Shown: one piece after another, positions 12,738 to 23,377 of the stretch | How positions within the stretch are numbered: the first letter of the stretch is position 1 | Layout of the letters: every line of letters starts with the position of its first letter | DNA from: Plantago elongata | Taxonomy: Eukaryota; Streptophyta; Magnoliopsida; Lamiales; Plantaginaceae | DNA length: 42,255 nucleotides | Assembly: GCA_036897095.1 (NCBI GenBank) | Contig: JAYMSP010000746.1 | Span: 1 to 42,255 of the forward strand | Reading direction: 5' to 3' | Program-made: the position numbers and the translations under genes | The notes under the pieces: model-generated | The model's input: the letters and a program-made list of their open reading frames with translations, nothing else | Told to the model about the DNA's origin: nothing | The model's database searches: none

Positions 12738-15713
12738 TCAGTAGTGGCCCTGTAGATTAGGCTGCATTGGCTGGACACGGAAAGCAAACGGCATCTGATT
12801 TTCGTAGTCAGCAATTCCTTGGTGATGATCGTATATGCCTTGGTTTTCCAGCACATTGTCTTCCAGACAATCCAGGTGCATTTGCCTCTGTTGATTCAAT
12901 CACAGAATTTCCAACAAGTTATTGTAATCACATTATATCTCTTAGCTGAACGAATTAACCTTACGATTCAAGTTTGTCATGACATATACTTACTCCGTTT
13001 CAATTAGAACTTCTTAACATCTTACTTTCTCTATTTTTAAAAAATTGCAATAAACAAATAGTTTGTAATGAGTATTATATTGAAAAAGTTGTAATTGATT
13101 AATAAAGTAAAAAATATAAATAAAAAAGAATTAGTTAGTGGGGTGAAACTTTCTATTTATGGGGCTTATAACGCAACTCCATAAAAGTAAATTTAGTAAT
13201 TTATTAAAAGAATGAATAGAGATTAGTAGGCATTCATAAATACTCTTTTTTTTGCACTTTTCTTTATTTTTGAACTGAAATTGTAAAATCCAACCTTCTC
13301 TAGCTACCAGAAGCAGCAGAAATAGACGAATATAGATAATCTCTGAATCATAGACTCGATACAGAAGTCCCGATGAATGTGATGTATCGTTTATCTATGT
13401 AAAAAGTAAAAACATCTGTTTATCTCATTAAGTTTACAAGACCTTTTTTTTATATATTTTGAACTAATTTGCATGAAAACATCTAAAGAAACTTCTACAG
13501 AAGCTAAGAAGAAACGTAAGCAGTGTTCAGAAACATTTAAAAATGTCTAATAAATCAACAAATATATATTGAAGAAAATTCTGGTAACTGATCTTGAATG
13601 GAATTGTCCAAAACCACATGAAATAAAATTATTAATGAAAAAGATGGATATATGTTTGTACCAGCTTGAATTGAAGCCCTTGGTTCTCTTCCTCCATCAT
13701 TTCATTCTGTAAAAACAAAATCATCCGTTGATACTTAGGCATGCAAGCAAAATACAATTTACAGGAGTGCATGAAATGATCAGTCAATATGATACTGAAA
13801 CTTCGAAGAAAATATATATACTCCCTTTTTTAAAAAAAAGATTTCTTGTTTTATTCACATTTCACAGGTAATTACCATCAACCTTTCACAGTTCATGTAG
13901 ATACTTCGACTCAGATATACTCTAATTTGTTACATTAATCCCATTCACAAAACTTAAGAGATATTTCTGTGACTTTTATTTGACAGAACTTCATTTAACT
14001 ATCCATCCTTATGATATCTATGAGTCTATGACACAAATTCCATGTGCATACTAGAAAACTGGATTCCAAATGTTGATCTACCAAAGTTTTTCCTAAATAC
14101 TTTATAATCAAAGTAATTGATCGTAGCTCCTAGCATTAAGAGTGATTACACAACTCATTTTACTTTACGGCGGAACTCTTAAAAAATGTATACGTTGAGA
14201 TATCATGCTGCAACAAGTTGTTTACCTAGTAATTTTGAATCGTAGCAAACTATAAGAAACCTGGGCTGAAAAGGCTTTAAAGTTCAAGAACAATCTAATG
14301 ATGTTCCAACAAAAATGATCAATTTATTTGGTTGAGCTTGGAAATAAGAAATATCCATGAATTAATTTGCACTTCAAAAAAATCATTAAGACATTAACAC
14401 ATGTAAATCAGATAGAGCTATATACTAAAATTTGTGGCGGTAGCATATATAGTAATTACATGTTTCCTCATTTTGTGCACAATATCCATCTGCACAAACA
14501 AAAAACAAGAGAAAAGTGAACGAGTCAAAGGCCATATTTATGGTTTGGTTCTTCTTCCAAAAGTGAATGAATTGAAGAAATTGGAAGAGGAGCGAACCTG
14601 CTTGGCCCTGAGAGCTGAGCAACCATTTTCAAGAACATCCTCTAACGACATCAGTTCGTGGGCGGTCAATGTTCCGATTTCATCCCCTTTCATGCGCCTT
14701 ATAAAATTTATTGACAACACATAATATGTAACTAAATAGAGTATAAACCAAAAACAACATTTCCAAGCTCTAGTATGATTAAGAAAAAGAAAATATAGAT
14801 GAGTAATTATATTACTTGAGCTGCAGCTGCATGTTCTCATTCTCTTTCCTGACCCTATTGATCTCATTGTCCAAATTCTGTTAAAAAAAAAGGAAAAAAT
14901 ATCAGTTCATTTACTTGAACAAAAGAAGAACTAATGCACTTGTCTATAAAAGTGCTTTTTCTGACATGCCTTCCTTAATTTTCTCGACATGACCATAGTA
15001 AGCTTAAAACCAACATGTTATGAAACTCTTTAACCAAAAAGGAAGTCCCATAACTAGATCTATTGAGTACAAGTTGGTTTCTATAAACATCCTAAGAAAC
15101 TCAAAGTCATATCATATACTAGGTTGTTTTTTTCCTCACAAAAAAACATCTTTTTACCAGATCTGTCTGTAGATGTAACATTTTCATTCATTTTCGATTC
15201 CCACAGAGAAATATAACAAAGCAGTTAGAAATGATAAAGAAAAGAAGGTCAAAGCATAGATCTGCAGAGCAAACATCATAATATATTTAGATCTTTCATA
15301 AGAATCCATTCTTTTAGTAATTTTTGTGTACTTACAATTAAAAAAAAAAAAAATAGTACCTCATGCTTAGCATCCCATAGTCTTTTTCCACATTTATTGT
15401 GGTATGTGTCCAGTATAGTACTCAGCCTTGACAAAATTTCAACAAAAAGAAAAGTTTTTTTTTAGAAACCCTAGTTCTATTTAATAAAAAGTTGAAAAAA
15501 GAATAATAGGTTAGGACAGACATACTGGGTATTAGGGGTGCAAAACTCATGCATCTTGCCATTGGAACCAATGATGACAACAGAAACTTTAGCTTCACAA
15601 AGAACACTGATCTCCTTAGCTTTCTTCAAGATCCCGTTTCGTCGTTTCGAATACGTAACCTGTCGGTTGTTCGTGTTCTCAATCCTTTTGATCTCAATCT
15701 TTCCTCTGCCCAT
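12738..15713 (-). CDS. GLO/PI: GLOBOSA/PISTILLATA-type B-class MADS-box floral identity factor
   Basis: MIKC-type MADS transcription factor. B-class GLO/PI proteins pair with DEF/AP3 proteins in the nucleus, bind CArG boxes and specify petals and stamens. Exons on the minus strand: 15713-15526 (188 bp), 15426-15360 (67), 14877-14816 (62), 14697-14598 (100), 14489-14460 (30), 13706-13662 (45), 12887-12738 (150). All phases join, giving 213 aa, the normal family length. The start [13 protein letters not shown] opens the MADS domain, which includes [19 protein letters not shown]. The K domain holds [19 protein letters not shown] and [20 protein letters not shown]. The C terminus has the diagnostic PI motif [15 protein letters not shown], then GHY and stop. 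The exon 2 acceptor was chosen at 15427 because it gives the family-standard 67-bp exon and restores an aligned [10 protein letters not shown]. No disabling change was seen. It converges with DCL3. Confidence 0.95.
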
Positions 15714-17280
15714 TTTTTTCTTTTCTCTCTTTTCTTGATATGACTAAGGGTTTGGTTAATTCTTCTTCTTGAGTTGATTTGAGTTGAGTTGAAAGAAGAA
15801 AAGGTGAATACTTAAAGAAAGAAAAGGAATGGTTGAGGTTAGAAGTGAATACAACTATACAAGTAAAGGTAATGCCAATTTTCCATTGTTGGATTGTTGG
15901 ACAACTACTTTCGAAGCCCTTAGCAACAACTGTTCTTTTATGGAATTAATCATCTAGTATCCAACTATCCATAGATCTATTGTCAAAGTCAAGTAAACTG
16001 TTCAAATATTCTTTTTACATTTTTCATGTAACCATGATTAACAACATTTTTACTTGGAAATCAAGACGATTTTGAGATTTTTCGAAGATACTAGTTTAAA
16101 ATAACATGACTTTTATTCATTTGTACCAGTTAAGTGACCATTTATGCACAGTTTAGTAAACATGCACTCAAGTGACCATTTTTGCGTCTGTTTATTATAC
16201 TTTGGTCTCTTTGAAAGATGAGGTTGTAGATTAGGGTTTTGTTGTCAGGAAGGAAATTAGGGCATGGGAACTTGTGATTTGAGTAAACATTAAATAAAGC
16301 TAGGATTGGTAACCAATTAATTATTGTTGAAATCTCAACCATCATATCAAGGTTATGTAATTCTTTGAAAAGATTGGGAATTTGACGGTTCAGATGGGAC
16401 ACAAGCTCAACTATTATCAATCTAAAGTATCGTAGATTAGGTACCTAGGTATATATTGTAAGAGAAGAGAAGAAGTTTGTTTGTAAATTTAATATCTTTG
16501 GTAAAAATTTGGAGTCAAAATGTCTAATCTGTGTAGGTATGTAACAGAAGGAAATTGGTCAAAATGGGGAAGATAGAGTGAGCTTGATAGTTCTAGTCAT
16601 TTGTCTTCTGGTTGTTTCGAAGAATCTCAATTCATACACTTTGTTCAATGAATTTTTGCATCAATATTTTGCAACTACTGTATATCTATACACCCATTTC
16701 TCCATTCAGCAAAATTCGACTTGCCTGCAAATACCATAGTGTGGACTCTGAACATATAGGACCGGAACATGTTTTCTTTATTATAACTAGAAAATTAATA
16801 TACTGTACTTACTTGCGAATCTTAAATTTATTAATATTGTTGATAAAATATTGAATTAATAATAATTTTACATTATAATAGAATTATCAATTATAGTATA
16901 ATTTTTAATAAGAGTAAACCATATAAAATATTGTAAGGAAAAAGTAGTTACTATGAGGGATAAAATAAGAACAATAAAAGTTAATCCGCTAACTACCATG
17001 ATACTCTTACTTTTTTATAATAGTAATAAATTATTAAAATAATACTATAAATTTCTATGTATTCGCGGACTTTTAACTTATTATTGAAATTAACTATAAA
17101 TTATTTAAATTTATATGTATAAAACTATTAGTTGTAATGCAACTTTAATAAGATGAAGCCATGTAAAATTATAAAATAATTTTTTATAGATACGATATTA
17201 CAATTATAATGCTTGGTCGAATTAATAAATACTTGACATTAATAACTCTCCAATAAATCTCTATATAGATGATAAAATCA
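15714..17280. other. Intergenic DNA upstream of GLO/PI
   Basis: This holds the presumed 5' leader and promoter of the minus-strand MADS gene near 15714-16440, then very AT-rich DNA. No further gene, confident CArG box or transposon ends were recognised. Open frames here are short and featureless. Confidence 0.5.
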
Positions 17281-17286
17281 CCCATT

Positions 17287-17350
17287 TTGAAAAATTGAAC
17301 CCGTGACCTCTTGATAACGGAGTGTCCCAGCTTGCCACTCGACTACAAAC
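17287..17350 (-). mobile_element. Possible tRNA-derived SINE head
   Basis: Read on the minus strand, an A-box-like TAGTCGAGTGG (17345-17335) is followed at roughly tRNA spacing by GGTCACGGGTTCAA, a B-box-like stretch (around 17301-17291). The second half of the B box is degraded. The segment does not fold as an intact tRNA with CCA-side stem, so it is more likely the head of a SINE or a tRNA pseudogene. No clear SINE tail or target duplication was seen. Confidence 0.35.
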
Positions 17351-17512
17351 GTTTTGAATAAAATAATTTGAATATAGTGTGTTTTGATACAAATGAATAT
17401 GAACAACATTCTTCGGCTTAGCTGGAAAAGGAAACTACTGCTATAACTTACAAGAAAAGAAGAAAAGGCACTATACCTACGGTGAAATAATTTGTAAAAG
17501 TTATAAAGTTAA

Positions 17513-17667
17513 TGTTTAGAGAAATAAAATAGAATTTATTCTGATCCATTAAATAAGAGAGTACAAGCATGTATTTATACAGAGAAAAAATCTTGTAGGG
17601 AGCCTGTAACAACTGGGCCTATAACAGTCTATTTCAATACTAAATCTTATACATTTATTCTCTAACA
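17513..17667 (-). repeat. 3' LTR of the degenerate retrotransposon
   Basis: Left long terminal repeat. On the minus strand it contains TGTATAAATA, a plausible LTR TATA box. It shares long identical blocks with the right copy, such as GAGCCTGTAACAACTGGG and CTTATACATTTATT. It is preceded by the polypurine tract. Confidence 0.8.
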
Positions 17668-17716
17668 CTCCCCTTGAATGAACAAGAGTTAGTGATAGTT
17701 GGTACGTGATAGATAC

Positions 17717-18205
17717 TGCCTCGTTAAAAACCTTACTAAGAAAAATCCAGTGGGATAAAAACCTAGCGAATGTAAAAAGAGTGCAGTGCGTATCCAACAC
17801 CCCTGATTTATGCATCATTGTACTTCTTCGAACTAGTGCAATCCCAATCTTCCAACCAGCTTCTCAAATAATGACGTTGAATGTGATGTAGTTGAGTAAA
17901 TCTTTAGATCGATATGTTGCACTTGGATGGAATCTTTTTCTCATAGATGATAGCGAGGAAGAACTTCAGTATTATTCGTCTTGTCTTATTCAAGAAGAAA
18001 TCTTCAAATACTTGAAATATCATATAGTTTTCAATGTTCCATAACTTTACTCTATAATATTGTAAAGATATCCAACAATCCCATAGCTCTTATCATTACC
18101 AAATAGTTTCCCAATCATGGAGATATATGTATAATGTTGTCTCGTTAAAAACCTCACTAGAAAAATTCAATGGGATAAAAACCTGTAAAGGGAAAAAGAG
18201 TGCAA
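17717..18205. repeat. Two direct copies of a CTCGTTAAAAACC block
   Basis: A block of about 70 bp occurs at 17717-17790 and again at 18137-18205. It is built from CTCGTTAAAAACCT, then a TGGGATAAAAACCT stretch, then AAAAAGAGTGCA. Both lie just inside the 3' LTR of the retrotransposon, 420 bp apart. Similar blocks are common in plant copia-type 3' regions as far as I recall. Confidence 0.7.
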
Positions 18206-20209
18206 CCATTTCTTATGAAATGCGCAAACGTCTTTATTGCTCTTCAATAATGGTCTCCCTTACTTGACAAGATAAACCTTCTTCAAGAGGTATAATAAGA
18301 GATAATGTAGCTCTTCATAGCTCAACTTTAAGATTATGGTACTTCAGGACCATGTCAATATCAAGGATAGTAGTAATAATCCTTGTAATAATCTCATGCA
18401 TACTCAAACTACAGGTTGAGCCAACATCGATGTAATCAATAATACTCTTCACGATAGAGGTTTACAAACATAAAACTTTAGTTCCTCAAGAACTTTTTAA
18501 TCCATGTTCGACATGATACTTTTAGTCTCCTTTCGGGACTTCGGAGATAATATCTCCCCTCATTGAAATTTCTCAAATCATATGACTTATATGTCAAGCC
18601 ATTAATTGTACAACAAATTTCGAATTTGTTTGATCAAAAGGACCTAAAGTCTATGAGCTCATTTATCATCATGATCGAATGGAGTCATATATAAGATCCC
18701 CAATTACATGTCCATCGAATTTAGCATATGCTTATAAGTTTCTCGGTTCCATGTATACCGGTATATCAAATCTCTTTTCTAGATTTTCAAGTCAGTGCTG
18801 ATCGGTCATCGATATCTGGATATTGTTCGGAGGTACCATTTTCATTCAAATAAGCCATCTATTTTAACTCAAATATCTATGTCATTCATTACTCTTCAAG
18901 AGTACCAACTGTTCGATCTTGCCAATCCATTTGTATTGTACTTTTAGCATTGGAACTGTATTTCACTGAGAATCTAGTACAATTGGCAAGGTATCTCAAT
19001 ATTCAACACATGTCATTATAATCAATATGCAACTCTGCATGCCTAACAATATCGGGTCATAGCGGGTCAACATTCAAATCATAAATTTCATGTTTGAACA
19101 TATCTTGATATGGTAACATGAAGCTGAATATTTAGTTCAAGACTGGACTTTCACGTATATGGGGATCAATTCGCTCTACGAATTAGATTTTACTAGCTTC
19201 CTCATGTTATTCCTCCCCTAAGCTGGGAAAAAACTAGCTCATACTAGTAAGTATAAGGGCTCAAACCAGAAACTTTCATGCCCAACATAGATAATCACAA
19301 ACACATACAACCATATATGTTTCACACATTAGTTCTTTACGAAGAACAATATGATGGGGAGTCTATATATTTGCACAGTTGAATTTCTTGTGCTGAAATC
19401 GAATTTGTCATTAAATCGGAGATCATACTTGTGGGTTTCCAACCACTTACACATCAATCAATGTCAACTTTCAAAATTCGACTTTTACTCATTTCAAGAT
19501 CTCCACAATCATGCTTCATCTCGATGTTGTGTCTTGCCATAATAATAATTACAACATGAGAAAGCTTTCAGCAGATAATTGCATGGAAACTCCAGGTTCC
19601 ACAACAACGGACAATTATACCTAGATGGCCTAATTTGTCAAATCGAGATATCTCTCATAAATCACTTGAACTTGGCCTTTATATAATGTGACATTTGGAC
19701 ACAATCGTTGGGCATACATAATTGGCAAGACTAACCATATCATTCCATCATGAATTTAGTCTAATATGTGCTTGAGCACATTTTCGTGATTGTACACACT
19801 CTTATGTGATGATGAATATCAACCCTTACATTTTAATTATATCTTCTTGACATAATCCATCTATCTAGCTAGAGGGTATATATGAATTTGAGCATTTACA
19901 ATATCATGCTCCCCTCAAATGTTCATAACATCTTTAATGTTTTACCAATTTCATGTTGGTAATCATGTATATCTCACAAGATATGACAAGCTATATAGTG
20001 CTATCACCAAAGCACAATTAATTTGGTCTCGTTTGCCTCGTATTTTGTCATATTTGCCTCAAGCAATGACACATGACTTTTTTAACAATATTGCTACAAC
20101 ATTAGGCATATTAGAGGCATGACAAATAGTTTATGCTTTTCTAGCATATCATCATCATTATCATAATTAATTGTCTGACAACAAAAGTGATTTGCATATC
20201 TCATATATC

Positions 20210-20583
20210 CAACTACGCCGGTTGAATATGTATATTTTCTTTGCATCATCATCAATGACATCAATTGATTATTATGAGAGTGCATAATATATCCCAACAA
20301 CGGTGGTTGGTTATTCCACATTTATTTGGAATTTCATAAATTCACAATCATCAATTCTTGATCACTTCCGATCCATAATGTTTTAGTACCAACTTCGCTG
20401 GTTGGTTATTCCATGCTTTTTTAGAATTTTATAAATTTTCAATCATCAATTCTTGGTCACTTTCGATCTATGATTTTTTTGTATCAACAACGTCGGTTGG
20501 TAAATCCATACTTATTTTTAAAATTTTAAAAATTCTTAATTATCAATTCTTAACCACTTTACGTCTATAATATTTTTGTTTCA
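20210..20583. repeat. 95-bp tandem repeat, about 3.8 units
   Basis: Units begin CAAC, then a CGGTTGGT-like core, and contain TCATCAATTCTTG and a CACTT(T/C)CGATC block. Starts are near 20210 (weak, 85 bp), 20295, 20390 and 20485. The units diverge progressively, with the last most AT-rich. The array lies in the interior of the LTR element and has no coding potential. Confidence 0.75.
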
Positions 20584-21139
20584 TAGATTTACCTCATGAA
20601 ATACGGCATCAATAATTCTTGTGCCGTACAAAACGAATTGAACATACTATACAAAAATAAATTACGTACATAATATGCAAATATATAATAATGATGTACG
20701 TTTACTTGGTGCGTGCACAAATAATTATGATACTTAAAAACAAGCAGACTGTTTTGTGTAAACATGAACAAAATTTCTTTTTGTTTGTTTGTTTTAATAA
20801 TATAAAAAGAAAGGCGAAAGAGATTTATGCACCAACAGACAAGATAAAATATTGATGTTTCAGAAATAAAGGATGAAGCGGTCATCTCCATGTTGAAATC
20901 GAACATTTTTATAAAAAAATTCAATTTTAATTAAAAAAGACTACTCAAATTTCATATCAATCATTCCGAAAGGTTTCGTGCCTAACAATCAACTCATGCA
21001 CTTTAGTAGTTTTAACGTACCAGAGAAACAAAAGTTTTTTTTAATAAAAGTTTTATGCATCAAGCATATAAATATTATTATTTCACACATAGTGACACTT
21101 ACACTGTCACGCATACATACATATACTACCATACGTCCT

Positions 21140-21520
21140 ACTTTCTCTTCCGGACCGTCTTGGAGAATTGAGGGACCCTGTTCAAAAAATTTAGACGAGG
21201 CCTAAAATCATATGTGCGGTATTAAATAAAAAAATTATAAACGTGCAAAACATTCAAAATCAACCGTTACAAGTATTGTTTTTAATAAATATTACAAAAG
21301 ACTAAAAAACTACTTAAAAATTGCAACTCTTCAAGCAGTCTTTGAAGCAAAATCATCAATTAACTCGTCATAACTCACTTTCTCCACCATATCATTCTCT
21401 ATTGCCATCATTGCTAGTCCGTTAAATCGTTCCTGTGACATTGTAGTCCGCAAATAGGATTTCACCAATTTCAACTTGGAAAATTTTCTTTCATCCGATT
21501 CAACCGTAAAGGAATTGTGA
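21140..21520 (-). pseudogene. hAT transposase C-terminal fragment
   Basis: On the minus strand, 21510-21331 reads an open frame containing ERKFSKLKLVKSYLRTTMSQ, then ERFNGLAMMAIEN and YDELIDDFAS before a stop. This is the hAT-family dimerisation domain seen in plant TTF-type/zinc-finger transposases. The rest of the transposase is missing. Downstream (21200-21140) GGCCTC...GGACGGTCCGG resembles the 3' end of such elements. It lies between the two LTRs, so it was either nested into or captured by the retrotransposon. Confidence 0.8.
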
Positions 21521-22093
21521 TGTCCGAGCTAAATTAAACCTTTTAATTGCTACTATACAAATCCTTGGAAACCCCCAGCCCCAGCAACACTCCGAGCCAG
21601 TGATTATGAAGTTGAGCAAGAAAATAGCCCAGAGAATAAACCTGCGATGGATATGTTTCCTTACAGTCTGTGCTTAATTGCAGTCACTATTATTGGAGTA
21701 AAGCATTTCCCTTAGCAAGGTAATACCAAGGTGTTTGTTTGAGGCTAATTTCATTGGGCTGTAGGCCCAGATGCGAGCTCCAGTCCTCCAGTTGCTGTCC
21801 ATCAGCCCAACTGCAGATAACATTGAAATTTCTTTTTATTGGACTGTATATTAGGCCTGGGGCTAGGGGGCCTTAACAGGCTGAGGCCCTGCACGGTTGG
21901 GCTTACCGCACTGGGCCTTAGCCGGACCTGCTTCTCTTTACCTGTGGTGCCTTTGATTTTCTTCCGGTTTTATGTTGTGCGGCGGCTTAAGCAAGCAGAA
22001 CTTTTTTTTTTCTTTCGTTTTTCTTTTGGCTTGTGATTTGTACGGCTAGGGTTTTACTATCTCAGTTGGTCGAACATTATCGTGCTGATAACG

Positions 22094-22247
22094 TGTTTAG
22101 AGAAATAAAATATAATTTATTCTGATCTACTAAATAGAAAATGCAAATATGTGTTTATACGAAATAAAGAAGATTTTATAGAGCCTGTAACAACTGGGTC
22201 TATAACAGTGCACCCAATACTAACTCTTATACATTTATTATCTAACA
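22094..22247 (-). repeat. 5' LTR of the degenerate retrotransposon
   Basis: Right long terminal repeat, which is the 5' LTR in the element's minus orientation. It matches the left copy end to end with scattered substitutions and small indels, and keeps TG...CA ends. The likely primer-binding region follows at 22093-22081. Confidence 0.8.
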
Positions 22248-22820
22248 ATTAATTTGTATTCGACTTATTCTTGTGTTCGTACATGTATACGTAATGAGAT
22301 GGGAGGGGTTAGTTCCTTTAGCAGAATTGCTTCAAATAAGTGGGATAAGAATAAACTCTTGAAGAAGCTGGCCGAAAATTAATTTCATGCTTGGACTAGC
22401 TCTCGAATATTATTTTTTGAAGAATTTAAACCGAAAAAGAGCCTCGAACCAAATACCAACTCTCAAATATAATATATGGATTATAGTGGTATTTATAGAA
22501 AATTATGTGGAACAACCATATGCAATTCCTAACATCCATCTCTTTTGTACTTTTAAATGGAAGTTTTGAATTGACAAAAATCTGAATTAACTCAACCCCA
22601 GGTAATATGAGGTGATGTAATAGTATGAATTAAGTTCTTAACTCAGACAACAATTGAAATTCTAAACTGACCCGGGCCGAAGTTGATTTTAATCGAAATG
22701 ATATACATTTTTATCGTTTAAATGTAACCATATCCGATCAACACTCAGTTATGAAATTGAAACCCAAAAGTTAACTCGGTTTGCCTTCAAATTCAGTGTC
22801 AAATGAATAACTTAGAAAAT
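22248..22820. other. Intergenic, nothing recognised
   Basis: AT-rich sequence between the LTR element and the MITE. Reading frames are short and without family motifs. No repeat ends or structural RNA were recognised. Confidence 0.5.
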
Positions 22821-22822
22821 TA

Positions 22823-23048
22823 CTCCCTCCATCCCTTAAATATTGAAATAATTTGATCTTGATTATTTTTTTAAATAAAATATATACTTGTATATTGTTA
22901 AAATGAGTTTAAAATATTAATTGAATAGTAATGTGTAGTTTAAAAATGATGTGTATTGTGTACATTAGTAATATAAATAAAAAATTATTTCATTTTAATA
23001 AATGTAAAAAGGTGAAAAATTATTAGAATTTTAAAAGTACGGATGGAG
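22823..23048. mobile_element. Stowaway-like MITE
   Basis: The left end CTCCCTCCATCCC and right end GGATGGAG are inverted and flanked by TA on both sides, the Stowaway (Tc1/mariner-type) target site. The interior is 226 bp, AT-rich and non-coding. The right terminal repeat lacks one CTCC unit present on the left, so the ends are slightly decayed. It sits about 330 bp upstream of the SNM1-like start codon, within its probable promoter. Confidence 0.8.
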
Positions 23049-23298
23049 TATTAATGTAACGAAAACATTATTTTTATTAACGATTTATAATAGGATATCG
23101 GATTGAAGTTGAAAAGATGAACTGAAAGTTGCCCCAATGGGCCAACCCAACGCGTTTCAAATCATACATTTGAGATTTTTGTTTGGAAATTCTGACCGGG
23201 TTTAATACGAGAACAAATACGGTTTTGGAAACCAATTTGAACCTCATTTTCCCTCCATTCATCATCGTCTCAAAATCTAAGGAAAAAACACAGACAAC

Positions 23299-23323
23299 TC
23301 TTCTTCTTCTTCTTCTTCTTCTT
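23299..23323 (+). repeat. (CTT)n microsatellite in the SNM1-like 5' leader
   Basis: Seven to eight TTC/CTT units lie 55-80 bp before the start codon. CT-rich microsatellites are common in plant 5' leaders and promoters, and this one marks the likely leader. Confidence 0.85.
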
Positions 23324-23377
23324 TGTCAACCCAACTCAACAGGTCTTTCAATTCTCAGTACTGCTACTACCTCATTC

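Larger units (their letters stand above)
17513..22247 (-). mobile_element. Degenerate LTR retrotransposon (copia-like, non-autonomous)
   Basis: Two direct repeats of about 155 bp (17513-17667 and 22094-22247) start TG and end CA. In minus orientation they begin TGTTAGA and end CTCTAAACA. A polypurine tract AAGGGGAG abuts the left copy at 17668-17675. The tract after the right copy reads CGTTATCAGCACGA, a likely primer-binding region, though its tRNA was not identified. Flanks GTTAA and ATTAA fit a 5-bp target duplication with one change. The LTRs differ at about a fifth of positions by eye, so the insertion is old. No gag, integrase or RT motif was recognised in the 4.4-kb interior. The CTCGTTAAAAACC block near the 3' end recalls a plant Ty1/copia group. 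Confidence 0.75.

Noticed and set aside
12566-12856. Minus-strand 96-codon frame across the last GLO/PI exon
   Set aside because: It is a shadow in another frame; the true frame of 12887-12738 encodes the PI motif.
12990-13220. Stowaway MITE in a GLO/PI intron, from a TACTCCGTTTC start
   Set aside because: No matching inverted right end could be found.
2161-15713. DCL3 and the MADS gene as parts of one new functional system
   Set aside because: Both are ordinary members of well-known families; closeness alone does not show a joint function.
17287-17350. Functional tRNA gene
   Set aside because: The B box is degraded and no paired acceptor stem was found, so it is at best a SINE head or tRNA relic.
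20210-20583. CRISPR-like repeat-spacer pattern
   Set aside because: This is plant nuclear DNA; units are contiguous diverged tandem copies without unique spacers.
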